Of a stretch of 64,000 nt of DNA, positions 34,797 through 48,900 are shown piece by piece; position 1 is the stretch's first letter; the number at the start of each line of letters is the position of its first letter. The DNA comes from Liolophura sinensis (lineage: Eukaryota; Mollusca; Polyplacophora; Chitonida; Chitonidae), in the NCBI RefSeq assembly GCF_032854445.1, contig NC_088296.1, positions 23,257,604-23,321,603 of the forward strand. The letters run 5' to 3'. The notes beneath the pieces were generated by a model. It was not told where the DNA came from and did not search any database. It saw nothing but the letters and a program-made list of their open reading frames with translations. Position numbers and translations under genes: made by a program.

Positions 34797-36010
34797 AGTG
34801 AGGTATAACTGGGATATAACGAGGGGCGGATCATAACAAAGGCTTTAAAAAATGGTACTCGTTGTTGACTCTCTTGGCTCTAAGCACTGATAGGCCAAAG
34901 CAAGGAAACATGATTGGTTGACCCGGTGTCAGCACGACGTTTCTACCGCCTCCTTTTCTGGGTTCAGTTTGTGGAGCTTTATCCACTATCTTGAGAACCA
35001 GTGAAGAAACTACAAGAAACTAGAGTTTTCCTTCATCAGCTGGAAAGGTTCAGTTTGAGACATAAAACTTGAAGTCAAAAGATTAACATGTTAAGGCAAT
35101 TCAATATTTACACACGTATCAGACACAAAGCTCTTATCATGGATTTTGGTGTCATCAAACACAATAAAAGAAATAAACGATAAAGTACGTGGTAAAATCC
35201 ATATGTAGGCCTACGGTAAAATGTCTAGTTTAGAAAAAAATAGACATGGTGAACTTAGCACACTTGATTAAGCTAGGAGATTAGAAAACTGTAACGATTT
35301 AGTTTTCCAATTACACTTCTACTAAACTTGGTTAATATCACATACAAAAATCTTCAATCAGCCGTATTCACATGCCTGCCCTTTGTTTCAGAATACATGG
35401 ATATTTAGTTGATACATTATATCCTCCATAAAGTCTGTTTTAGTCCTGACACATCACACGTGGTTACAACTGGGAATTGTCGCTGGTGGCAGCACGACAT
35501 GGCCCGAGCCTGGCGATGGGTTTCCACACAACGGAACAAGCTGTAATGTAAAACACAGATGATGCCTATATTTAATCACACAAATGTGTCGATGTTTGAA
35601 CATACTACATATCAAAATAAAGCATTATCACTCCCACAAGTCACCACTATAAACATGTAAACCAAGATAGGGAAAAGTGACCACCTTAAAGTATGCTCAT
35701 ATACAAGGTCTCAATATTTTGGGTACTTTCTATACATTGTATTTCAGCAAACTACAAGCATGTATGTGTTCCACACAGAGGGTTAGCGTGCATTTATGCA
35801 CCTGCTGTTCTTAATGAATAAACCTGCTTGCAACATACACATTTACACATATACACAATGACTATCAAGAGATTGAATTTAGCCAGTCAGCTGTACTTTC
35901 CAGCAACATTACAAATATTCCTCATCAAACTTTGGCCAAAACCTCCATATTTTGTGTCAGCTATGTGTATCAACATGTAACGATTGGGTTTCCATGACAC
36001 TTGAACAAGG
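34797..36010. repeat. segmental duplication, copy 2
   Basis: Direct partner of 29869-31797, in the same orientation. It contains the terminal exon used in the gene model (35417-35540). It lacks the roughly 700-bp insert and the SINE found in copy 1. Confidence 0.85.
35417..35540 (-). CDS. terminal exon (proximal copy), short Cys-rich tail
   Basis: Acceptor acattacag before 35540. One base (C) completes the split Ser codon left by TM2. It then reads LFRCVETHRQARAMSCCHQR, QFPVVTTCDVSGLKQTLWRI and TAA (35417-35419). Four Cys and two His lie within 30 residues, with no known domain recognised. Phase fit and an open frame in two diverged copies support it. Transcript evidence is lacking. Confidence 0.5.
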
Positions 36011-39000
36011 TGGCCAAGATGGTGGTAAACTTTTGGGAGGTTGGGTACTGAGATAACAGTCTTACACATTCCAGAAAATCGGCTTACTGTACAGAACAAG
36101 GGTGCAAGTAACGTGTATATTGGTTTACACCTTTGCATATATAGTCAAATTTTAAGAACAGTTTTAAAGCCTATAGAAAATGGGCTTCTGAGCACTATAC
36201 TAAACTATGTCTCCATGACTACGGCGATCATGTAGAATTTATTTCTGCTCTTATTGTTCCTTTAAAATGAATCAAAGGCTTTGTAGATTCATCCCTGCCA
36301 ACAACTAAAGCAACTGGGTTCCGTTTTATATCAACTAACTACCTGAAACATTTATGCATAAGAACATACATATCCATACATGTTACAAATTTACTTACGC
36401 TTTCAGGCATTTCATCAACACTCTGTACATTTTTCCGATTTTGTCGTCTTCTGAAATTTATTTGGAAACAAAATCCCTCATTCCTAAATTGCAGTATAAT
36501 ATATGCAAATCAGATTTGGTTACCGAGATTATTTGGGTTTAACTGCTTTTGACAATATAGCTTTTAAAAAACACTTTAGGGTATTATTGCAATTATCACT
36601 ATTACGCTGCCACGATTTTGATAAACCTTCCCTGTTTGTGAAAACTAATGTTTTTTCGTAAATCGCGATAAAAATACCAAAGTAATGGCAGATACTTTCC
36701 CTCAATTTTACATTACAAACCTTCTGATTCTCTTCACACAAGCAAGACGTTACATTTATTCTATATTCACTTGGCACAAACGGTGTGAAAAGATAACGTC
36801 ACAGTCACGTCGGTGATGAGAAAAGGTTAGCACTGTCACTGTCCAGTCAAAGCACGCCTTTGATCGATAAACCTTTTGAAAATGGCTTACACACCCGAGA
36901 AGTATGACTAAGACGATCAATTTACCTTTTGATCCTGCAGTAAACAGGACCAGTGCAAACGAACAAGAACACACTGACCACTGGAATAAAGACCAACCAT
37001 GGCTTGATCTCTTCTAAGTCTGGAGGTAAATTTAATAGGAAATGAGCTATTAGTAAGGATGATGTATATATTTAGCTGAACGTATGGAAATAAGACTGAA
37101 TCTCGCTAATTTACAACCAGCTTAAGTCCGTCAAAGAACACAAATTCCTCACAAAAGCACGATTTCCACCACATCATAGTTTGCCCTCTAAAATATTTGA
37201 CGTATAGCACTGGGCTTGTATCTGTTTAGCACTAAAACAACCTCCAGTTATCTGCTGTGGAATAGCTTGCTGCAAACACCAGTTTATGGTTTCGAGATCT
37301 CTGGTCTAAGCCTAGAGCATATTATGTTGTTTATAGGAATCAATGGCCATCCAAGGAACGTCATGTGCTGCTGGCAAACCAATCAAAATAGAATTCCAGT
37401 TTTCCGTGTTTATTTCAATCGGAAATAAACTTCAATCAAATGACCATATAAATATTTTTATTTTCAGTATCATTCTTTTTCTGTTTATAACTCACCTCTA
37501 TATGAAGGATATTGGCTTGTCACTTTGTCATTATCAATGTGGTTCACTGTTTTCATTTGAGGAGTCACTACTCAGTGAAAATGAAATAAACATGAACAAC
37601 AAAACACAGAAGCAGAAATAAAAGTCACAATTTTCTTTTCTTGTCACAATGTAGAATAATCAAACAGTTTTTACCGTGGACACACCTGTTTGCTTTGTGT
37701 GAGAAATACTATAACGTTACAAAAATGCTATGTGCAGTATTTTACTAAGTTTTCCAAGCTTATAATGTTTTAAAAAATCAGTTATGTTTTCATTTAGCAC
37801 AGAACACCCATAAACAAATAACTGCAAACTGTGGAGAAAGAAACATGCTCTGCCTCAGACATATCAGCTCTCCCAGATATCAACTCTAGCTGTATTTTAC
37901 TTACAGCAGCTTGCACGTGCAATTGGTACTCTCGAGTGAAACATGGCACACTGATGTGTTTATCGGTGATATACTCACCCGACACTGGGGGCCAAACATT
38001 CAGGCAAACTTGAGCCTCAACCACGGCTTGTTCCTCGAGTACAACAACAGTAACGGAGTAGTTGTCACTATATTCTGGTTTAGGGTCACGGAGAACCAAA
38101 GAGCAGTCCTCTCCCAGGAAAGCCGTGTCATTAAACTCTGCGACTGTGTAGGTTTGACCGCTTGATAGACCACTGAGTAATCTGTCGCCGTTCAGCCGCT
38201 GGCTGCGCCATATCACCGTGTATTTGGCTCTGGGGTTTTGTGTTGTAATGTTGCATGGCAAAGTAACGTCAGGCTTGGGAAGCTGAATGTCAACTCTGGG
38301 GTTTACCAAAACTGTTAAAGAACTAATACCTGAATAGCAAAAGACAAAACAAAAACACAGCTTATATTGAATGTGGAACACTTCAACCGTTCAGACAAGG
38401 CTTAACGTGGAATAAAATTACAAAAGAATATTATCGAGGTGAACTGATTACTTTAAAATGCACAAGTACACAAAATGAATGATCTGGCACTGTACTGATC
38501 AATGCAACCTTGCACTAAATGTAAGCTTATTCTTCATGTGCTTACATCGGTTTTTGTGTACATTTATGCATTGATATATTTATTGATTAATTTTTTGTCC
38601 GCCCCATGTGTGATATTATTTAGTAAGGCACCACACACTGAGCAGCACGTTAACTGGCTCCTTTACTGGATACATGCATGACGTATAAAAGACCAATACT
38701 TACTGTGTAAAAGACAGACAAGGAACACCCAAACACAGACCAGACCAACTGCTACAGCTCCATACTTGGAGTATGAAATTTCCGTTGAGGTGATATCAAT
38801 CTGAAGGAAACAACAACAAAATCCTTTCATCTGAAGAAAACAGTCACTTCCACATGTAAACTTAGAAAAGTGATCAGATAGCCAGTCTGAACGTTGTCTT
38901 TTCCCCATAACATTTAGAACGTACCTCACTCTGAGCATTACCCGTGGCCCCATTCTTCACAAATAGGCGAACGAGTTCCACATCATAGTTCTTCAGTGCC

Positions 39001-39910
39001 AGATCTAAGGGCGCCACTCCATCCTGTGGGAAATTGAATCAAAGGTGACGAGAGTTTGTGGGAGGTACATTTTTGGCATTGTGGGTGTACGGTGTCACGA
39101 GGGGTCAGTCACAATGATACAAAGTAGAATTTGCAGCACATGCTTTATTATATTGTCACCCTTTACTTCTACGTTTATTATGAACCAAGTCAATTTTACT
39201 TTTTAACGATATCATACATTAAATTGTGGAAAAGAATTTGCTCTTTGAATCGAAGGCCGTTGATTACATTGATAATCACACGACGCCCCCAGCATCGCCC
39301 TTACTTCTTTTCGTACACCACGTACCTTATTCTGCACGTTGACACTAGCCCCGGACTTTACCAGCAGACTTATAAGGTCCTTATTGCCTCTCCTTACCGC
39401 CAAATACAAAGGAGCCTCTCCTTCCTATGAGACACCAAAATTCAATGTCCTCAACATTCGTTTGATTGTTCTGTGATGGTTGTCAAAGATTTTGTGAATG
39501 TATACAAATACTTGCAGTTCAGTTGAATTTACTGAAAAGTGTTAAACACTATAAGTGCTATATTCTACATGTATACCACATGTATACTGCTGGTCGCCAA
39601 ACTCATGTATACAGAAAACTTGAATCCCGCAAAGAAAATACGGCCATAAAAATCATAGGTAATGAAAATTTAGGAATTGACACTCTTTCAAATTGCTTTT
39701 GGAAAGAGAGAAGCAGGAACAGAGTTAAACAGAGAGGTACATGAAAATCATTGTCTAACTGCGCTTTGGCTTCGCATTTTAGCCCATTTACGTTTTGGTC
39801 TCGTACATGTGTCGAATTACGTTTTGACCTCGTATTCAGTTTGTGTAGTTTCTGTCCTCTCCATTAGTATGTAATTTAACTTCACAATATATATACTGCG
39901 AATTTAACTT

Positions 39911-39982
<72 letters not shown>

Positions 39983-42900
39983 TACGATCTAATTAATACA
40001 TCTACATTTGTCTCAAAACTGCACTATTATCATGTAACTTGTAAAACTGCCAATTTTGACAATATGGCACATTTTTTGCTGTCAAAATCCGTGTAACATT
40101 AATTAGTACTTATTCTTTTCATTGGAGAGTTAAATGCAGTTCTGTTGACGAATCAAGGTAATTTATCTGGGGAACACCATCGATGTTTATTGTGTTTCTT
40201 TCGAGTTACACTACCATGTCTGAGATATTGTATCTCAATTTGGCGAAAGGCAAGTGGTCGCCAGCAAATGATAGTGTGACGGCGAGCAGTGCCCGTCTAG
40301 AAACTCCTTCGTTTAGATCCTCCTGTTGTTTTAACGACATGTAACTTGTATGTAAAAAGGTTTACGGCAGTCAGTGGCAGAACATAAACACGGGTTGTTG
40401 TTGAATACAAAGTTTAAAAAACTATAATTTATTTTGCCCAACTTTATGCCAATTACTTGGCCATCACAAGTGGTGTCAGAAATGGAATCAAGGTTAAAGT
40501 GACATCGATCAAACGTACAGGAGATACCTGTACAGCATTAAAACCTTAAAACCAGTGTCAAAAGGCTACGGGGAGTAGACTGGTCTTAGGCTGATGAAAG
40601 GTCCAGTTTTTGCGTTCAGCGCAAATTGAACGGCTTGAGCCCAGCTGTTGAACAGACCCCAAAATGACCACCTGAAAGAGTATGCTAACAGCGTTAAACG
40701 TACACCGAACAATCATACCCTTACTTGCATGCTACGAAATGCATCACAATGATGGTAAGCGGACTTTCATCTGTGTTTACATGAATAAATGCAATTCTGA
40801 AAAAGACTGTCAGTTGACGACATAATTTGGGAAGAAAATCCCATTAGGTTAGAGTAACCTTTTGTGCATGCGTCTAAATTTCACGTGGAGTACGTGGAAA
40901 ATGTAGAGTCCTGGCCTAAGAGAATTGGAAAGGGTGCGAAATCAAACAGATGGGGTCTCGATAGAAAAGAAGAATTGCTACCTGCGTACCTAAGAGACAG
41001 AGTAGCAGTAAAATTACGTCTGTGAGCCACACCCTGAAAATTTTCGACCAAGAGAGTCACAAAAGGCCTACTACTCAGATTTGTTTCAAAGGTATCTGTT
41101 ACCTGATGAATGTGTTCATGATTACAGTCATGCAATACCTGACACTGTCATGGTGGACACATTCTGATTCACCGAGAGACTATGTTGATAAACTGGCAAT
41201 GGACCATTTTATTCAAGGCATACATATGGAAGCCGGATGAGGACATCTCGCCCAGCCGCTCGCGGTCCGCGGCACCGGGGCGGTGCAAATTGCGCGCCGA
41301 TGGTACCGTTCTCGTGTCGCGGCTCGCGACCTGCGCAAATGGTGACCATCCTCGTCCCCTCGTCTCGCGGCACGACGACGTAGCAAATCCCGCGCGATCG
41401 GTACCGTCCTCGGGCCGCGGGGCGACAGGGCGAGGACGGTCACCGTTTGCAACCACGTGGATAAATCAATGTTAGCTATCTGGAGCGATGTCCGCTGAAA
41501 GACATGTGTTTGGGACATTTTTAAACCTTGCACTACACTCATAAAATGGATAAAACTTCGTTGTATATACGTGGGCAGACAAATCAGCAACCTGCGGATG
41601 GGAATGGGTTTCCTCCGGGTTCTGTCTGGTTTTTCCCACCATGTCTGTGACCACCGTCGTATAAGTGAAATGTCCTTGAGAACGGCGAATAGCTGTGTGT
41701 GTACATGCGTGCATTGTTATCGTCAGGCTGATGATTAATACTTTTTATCTGACGTCAGCAGCACGCCACTTCCGAAGTAACTATATTGAGCACGTGATGA
41801 GTTTCGTTTGCCACCATTCACTCATTTTCAGTAACTAAGAATATTAGTACAGGGTTTACTGAACTGCGTGTGCTTTGATCTAATGGCCGCCCCTTCTCAG
41901 CACTGATTCCCCTCTTCGTGTAGTGTTTTTCCAGCATCTTCCTATATCCTCCAATATCTATGCAATATCTATCCATCCATGACTATGTGTCTGTGTTCCA
42001 TCTATCCTTCCATCTGCATATACAGTGTATTTAGTAATGAGACAATCCCAGAATCATAATATTTACAAACAAATAAACATGTTTTTTTTTTCTCGCCATT
42101 TTCTACCATGGAATTAAAAATGACCACTTCATTGTGTTCATTTAACTGTCCTAAGGAAGTATATTGCACACCACAGGCCCACTTCCGAGCTCTACGCGAA
42201 ATAAACAAGTCTAATTTTAGGATCATTGGCAGAAACTGCATATCGTGAAACTTGCATCTAACGAAGACACAGGAAACGCCTTGCTGCATGACTTACTGGC
42301 GTGAGGTGGCTCGCAGTCTCGATTCACATTAGTGCTAGCCTACGGGATTAGGAAATGAAAATATGCAGTTGGTGATCAGGTTGATCTCACCGAATCTAAT
42401 TTGGAGTTAAAAGGGAAAGTTGGGTGGGAAAATCTGTTGAATGAATACAGTGACATTCTATTCATAAGGATGGATTCTAGGCAAAACCAATTTGACACAA
42501 CATGAAATAAACACCAAAGGGAACGATCCAATAAAGCTGCGACCATATCAGGTACCAGCAAGCCAGAGGGATATGGTTGAAAGGGAAGTAGATAAAATGC
42601 TGGATAACGGGGTTATGTCACCATCTACTAGTCCCTGGTCAGCTCCTGTTGTGTTGGTTCAAAAGCCAGATCAGTCATGACGCTTTTGTGTCGACTATCG
42701 AGCCATAAACTTAATCACTAAGAACTATGTGTACCCAATACCGTTAGTGGATGATATGACCCAGGCTTTTGAAGGCGCTCATTACTTCACCACCATACAC
42801 CTACTCTCGGGATACTGGCAGGTGGAGATAGGGAACAAGCTTTCTCAAACTTTTGTGGTCAATACGAATTTAATCTGAAGTTCTTCAGCGTATCCGTGAA

Positions 42901-45900
42901 GCAAATCTGAAGACAAACTTGAGAAGTGTGTATTCTGTCGGCCAAGTGGTAAGATTCTACGTCACACTGTTGGTGCTGATGGTATACGACCTGATGCGGA
43001 GAAAGTAAGTGCCATTAAGAACTTTCCCCTACCAATCTAATGTGACTGACCTCTGCAGCTTTCTTGGCGTTGTGTCGTATTATCAAAAGTATATACGTAA
43101 GTTTGTGTACATATCATCCCCTTTGCATAATCTCTTGAAGAAAGATGTAAAATTTCCATAGTGTTAGGGGTGCGAAAACGCATAAAACCAAATGAGAGAC
43201 GCTCTTTGTTCTACTCCTATTTTACACTTTCCAAATTTTTCTCTCTGCCACAGACACCAGCATGCACGGACTAGGTGTTGTATTCGCTCAGCTTAATGGC
43301 GAAGAAGAGCAATCGACTGCTTATACAAGTCTGCAGCTAAAGAAAGCAGCTGTAATCTTGACAGCATTATGTTGTTTCAGCTGTTACGTATTACCATTAA
43401 ATGAACAATGACGATTGGTGAAGATCTGCTAATTCATTGTAACTGTTTAATTATGCCTATCCTTGCTAGGCCGTTGAGATATAATGTAAAGTCGTGAATC
43501 TAAGAAAAGTGTAACCGTTTGCTCTACTTCCATGTGTTATTTGATAGACTGTCCGTCTTGTAGGCGACTGCATGCGTGGTAAAGTCTGACTGTGTGTCTT
43601 CCGTGATGTGGGGAAAGAAAAGTTTTCTGAGTTTAAAGTTGTTCCGAGTGGTTACAAGCTGGAGGGATATGAATGTGACGGCGAGCAGCCTTAGCCTAGA
43701 ACGTCCGCCGTTCAGACCCTCCTCTTCCCAAACCCTCTTCCGTTTATACCCTACTGTTGTTTTAACACGTACATGTCTATAGAAAGGTTTAGCGTGGCTT
43801 GTTGTTGAATACAAAGTTTAAAAGACTATACATTTGTTGCTCAACTTTATGCCAGTTGCCTGGCCAGCACAGTGGTCACAATACAGCGGCGTCGACAGGT
43901 TAGTTCCATCCATTAAAGCAAGGGAAGGCTGATATTCCTTTGCACGCTACATAGATACATTGTACATATAAGAAAAATGTGTCCAGTGATGGCACAAGAT
44001 TAGTGTTTTATAGCGCTGGTTTTATAGGTTTCTTTCTCAGTTTCTTATAGAAACCTAAATATCAAAGAATTAGCATGTACCGGTCAATAAAGCTATTGGA
44101 AACTATCGTTAAGCTTGACATTAGAAATGTTGAAGCGAAACAACATCAACGCGTGTACGATAACCTATTGTCCTAGCTGGGCCAATCGACACATCTACTA
44201 GGCCTTCGTAACTAAGTTTCGCCCCAGTGGTGCCGTCGAAATTTATGACAGTTCAACCCCAGTCGCGCCATCGCGGATTGGACGGCCCCGGTTGCGCCTT
44301 GGCGGACTGGACCGGCCCAGTGGCGCTGTTCCGGACTGGGCAGCCCCAGTGGCGCCGTCATACTGGATTACAATTCCGTCCCAGTGGCACCGTCATATTG
44401 GATGGCAGTTCCGACCCAGTGGTGCCATCGCCGTCGCGATGTATGACAGTTTCGCCCCAATGGCGCCATAGCGATGTGTGACAGTTAAGCCCCAGTAGCG
44501 CCATCGCAATGTGTGACAGTTCAACCCCAGTGGCGCCGTTACCATGTATGACCGTTCTGCTCCAGTGGCGCAGTCCCGATGCATGACAGTTCCACCCCAG
44601 TGGCGTCATCGCGATGTGTGACATTTCCGCCCAAGTGGCGCCGTTACGATGTATGACCGTTCTGTTTCAGTAGCGCAGTAGCGATGTATGACAGCTCCGC
44701 CTCAGTGGCGCCGTGGCGAAGAATGACAGTCCCGCCCCATTTGTGCCGTAGCGATGGATGACAGAGTCTGAGATATTAGTTTAGTCTGTTTAGTACAGTG
44801 CTGCCATTTGCGACGCAATGCGGTGTATGGACCATTTTATACCCCGTGGGAGGCAGACAGATTTTAAAAATTTTAGAAGACATTGTGGCACTCTAGTTTC
44901 TTGAAATGCATTAGTTCAGGCCATAGGGGAGTGCCGTTTAAGTTACAACATATTTGGTCCGAAAGCTTTCTCTGCAGTCAGCACACAAAATTTGGTTGAT
45001 AGTCCGGACAACAATAACATAGGGTATCACCCAGAGAGCGGATGCCCCAAATATTGCTCCATGACATACAGTGGTCACTAAAAAGGGCACGTCATACCTG
45101 GACATTCCTAGCATCTTTCCTAGACAGGCAGACTTTCAGAGATTGTTAACAAAATAGGCGATACTGTTTTGCAAGTAACCAAATTTGGTTACTTTGTTTT
45201 TCGGCCATTTGGGGTTTTGTGGCATTTGATTTTTACAACAATTACAACAACTGATAAAGCGAATGCTCTAAAATGCTATCGAGTTAAACGTTGAACCTAA
45301 GAGATATAGTTTTAAAAAGACGTCAAAATTCCCTCACAACTTTTAAAGCTCGCCAATGGTCGAAAATATGATGTGAAAAAAGTTTTGAATTTTGATAAAA
45401 CCCTAACGCATTCTGATGTATTTCAGGTCATAGCAAAAAAAATATATAATTTTTGTTCGCACCATATGTAATATTGTGTTTACGCCAGGCGTAGCATAAT
45501 ATAAATAATTCATGCCTAAAGTGAACAAATTGCCATCTTGACTGTTGTTACTACATGTATTTGAAGGTAAAACTAAGTGTTTAAAATGGTTCTTGGTCCA
45601 ACATGCTCTCCTTTTAAAAAGCCATACAGTGCGTACCTTATTCTGTACGTTGACATTGGCTCCGTGCTTTATCAACAGACGGACAAGGTCCATATCATCT
45701 GTCCTCAACGCCCAAAACAACGCCGTCTCAGCTTCCTGTGGGATGTCACAATAATATGTCGTTTATATACTCGAGACACGCTTTTGTTTTTTAATTATTA
45801 CTAGTCTACAAAACAGTATCTCCTTTATATGGATCACCAGGATGTTGTACTGGTTGAGGCTACATTGAACAAGAGCTCATGTGAACACACAAACGCCCCA

Positions 45901-48900
45901 ACAAATGCATTTGTTTGAAATGTATAAAAGAATACCACCGGCATGTGGTGAGTATAACCCTTAGGGGGTTTTATTTTTATCGCAAGTGGGCAAATGTGTC
46001 CACCTGAAAACCAAACATTTTGCGAAAAACAGTTGGGTTTGTGGCCCGGGCACGAAAATCAAATCTATGTATATAGTATATATAAGAAAGATCTCATTAC
46101 CATGACAACCGCGAAAATAGATAAATGTGTGTCGTAAAAACATTGTCATTTGTGTATCTATGTATCCACCAAAAAATAAAACTCTACGTAGAAAACCGTG
46201 GGAGCTACAACCCGGACACGAAAATCATATCTGTATATATAGTACATATAAGAAGGGTGGTTTTCTGGTTACAATGACAACCGCGAAATAGACAAATGTG
46301 AGTCTAGACACATCGTCATATGTGTATGTATGTATCAACCAAAATCAAAACTCTACGCAGACAACTGTTGAAGTTATAGACCGGACACGAATACGATCTC
46401 CGCACAGTGGCAAGGCATATAAAAACTATTGAGCGACCATTGGCCATATCTACCTAATGAAGATCCGTATGCAGGCATTGCATACTATTATGTTAGCAAC
46501 GTTTTCCACGGGGTTTTTAGAGCGAATCTCTTTATTTTTGTTGGTACTTTGTACCCCCTTTGTTTACACGCACAGTGGAATGAGGACACCCTAATGGAGA
46601 ATGAATTAGACTGCATGCCTGGAAATAAGTCTAAAATAAAACATGGATTTTAGTGTTGGTCTTATTTAGTCTAGAATCAGAGGCAACGTGAAAATCATTG
46701 TACTCTACGCCATTTACCTCATTCTGTGTATTGACATCAGCACCTCTGTCTACCAACAGACGAACAAGATCCAGATTATTTGCCCTCAATGCTAAAAGCA
46801 ATGGCGTCTTTCCATCCTGTAAAAGTTAAAAATAGTATTTAGATAAAGTCAAGCCTCAGTGTCAAAAAAGACGCGGAGGCTTTTGATGCATACAGGATTT
46901 TATTTGGGGAAAATTTTCGTTGATTACATTTCCGAAAACACCAACAAAATCAATCAAGCTCTGACCAGGTTGGCGTCCTAAAACTGTTTCGTCCCTGTGG
47001 AACAGGTGACAGTAAGGTACCTGTGTGATTTCCTTTATTTTCAGGGAGCGGACATTTATGTAAAATCAAAGTTTGCACACTTGCGGCACCGTTCGGTACA
47101 TGATATCTGGGCCTCTATCTGGTAAATTACCATAACTCACGTCTTATCTGCCTCATTTAAGTGCACATCGGGAATGTATTCCTTTTTAAATGAGCCAAAC
47201 TGTTGAATACACCGTAAAAGTATTCAGCAATGGTACCAATTCTGTTCTACATATTCAAGGCATCCTCAATATATAGTTACAAATTCAGTTCAGATCCCCT
47301 CGCGTATAGAATTAGGTATAAAGTCTTTCAAATAATTTCTAGGAAACGAAGGCGATCCAGATCATTTGCCCCGATAAGCCAGGAGTAATGGCGTCTTTCC
47401 CTCCAGTGTGCCATAACAATAATATACAAACCACGACCTTCTCTCGCGGCAAGGAGAACTGTCGGTGATTCACCTACCTCACAAAATTTTATTTCGCCGA
47501 AACTTTCACTTCAAATATATTGCAATAAACAAGAAATTGCAACTAACATCACTGTATATTTTTACCCAATTGGTGCAGAATTTGCTACCATTTAAGCATT
47601 TACACGAACAGTTGGAATAAAGCCCGAGTTGACGTTGATTGAAAAGAAGCGATATTTCATGTGACAATTTGCCAAGAATCACACTACTGTTACTCTCTGT
47701 GTTGTAAGATTTATTATGTTGTATCCTTATATCCCCCGATTCTGCTGGTGGACTAAGCATCTATAAGGTCTGGTTCCTTTGCATTCTTTTAACGGTGCTG
47801 TGTGTTAAATGTGATGACAGCACAGCATTTTGAGTCCTTCTAGACCAGTGACGTCAAACTAATTGCAAGTAACACACGTGACAATTTGCCAACTATTACG
47901 GATCAATACATAAATGACAATATAATGTGGTAATACTCGATGTAGGTAACTCTTTCTTCGGGTTTACTTGCGCCGGAACAAAACAATGACAAAAAGTCAT
48001 ACTTGTTTTCAGAATAAAAAACCCAGACCACAGTATACAAATTCTGTGAACAATGCAGATAGTCCAGTTGCATCAGGAGTACAACTAGGCTGCCTCATGA
48101 TTATCTGATAAAGTTTAAATCGAGTCAAGGCATCCTCCACATTAGAACGTGAAAAAAACCTCTTTGAGCTGGGACATGCATACCATTCAGATTTTCATTT
48201 GTAGTGGATTAAAATTTGGGTACAAAGTACTTGGGTGTTCAGGATTGTGTATTCAGATGGCTTGTATTAAGGAGTTCCGCCATGTTTACTCACCAAATGC
48301 TAGTCCAAAAATCATACAAACAGCTTTGTAACATTGATTTCATTTAAAAGAAATGAACACAATCATACAATCCATAAATATATGGACATATAAGGTTCAT
48401 ACTTAAGGGTAAATGAAATATATGAATTTTCTGCCAGCAGTGCTTGTTTTTTGAGTATTGAATAGTTTAATATCAAAGGTTTAGAAGTCTCTTTCAGGCC
48501 GCTTCCTTTGTCTGAACACAATAATATCCACGATTATAACGATATACGTACATATCTAGCTAATACTGGAAATGCACGTTAATCGTTTGGCAGGAGTAAA
48601 ACCTTAAGCACAGTGACGTCACAATGAATATTCAGGAGTAGGAAAGGAGGCTTTTCATTAGGTAAGTCTGAAGTATGGCGCGATTTCAAATGTTTTTCGA
48701 ATCCGTCGTTATTTTGAAGAAAATAACAGTGCGGCAGTTACACAAAGCACCACAGCACCGTAGCAATGTACCACAGTGTCGAAGTCACACTGTAGCACAG
48801 TCCCGTGGACAGAGTCTGAGGTATTGGCGTAATCTGATCAGTAGTGTGCAGTTGCGTGCCACACAAAGCGGTGCATGAAGTACATTATTCCGTGTGACAG

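Larger units (their letters stand above)
40275..43871 (+). mobile_element. decayed Ty3/gypsy-type LTR retrotransposon
   Basis: Two diverged direct repeats (40275-40468 and 43676-43871), both starting tgtgacggcgagcag and ending in ca, flank the remains of gag (about 40880-41245), reverse transcriptase (42490-42860, then 42925-43150) and RNase H (43250-43350). A primer-binding-like tggtgtcagaaatgg follows the left LTR, and a purine-rich ggagggatatgaa precedes the right one. Stops, frameshifts and large deletions (protease, end of RT including the catalytic Asp pair, integrase) make it inactive. It lies antisense in an intron of the ankyrin gene. No target-site duplication seen. Confidence 0.8.

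Noticed and set aside
35887-36050. Extra tail exon reading VPNLPKVYHHLGH
   Set aside because: Acceptor plausible, but no supported donor or stop in a fitting phase, and the homologous region of duplication copy 1 is not open in this frame.
41213-41590. 125-codon - strand open frame in the GC-rich block
   Set aside because: GC-rich foldback gives long frames on both strands by composition. No domain or splice evidence.
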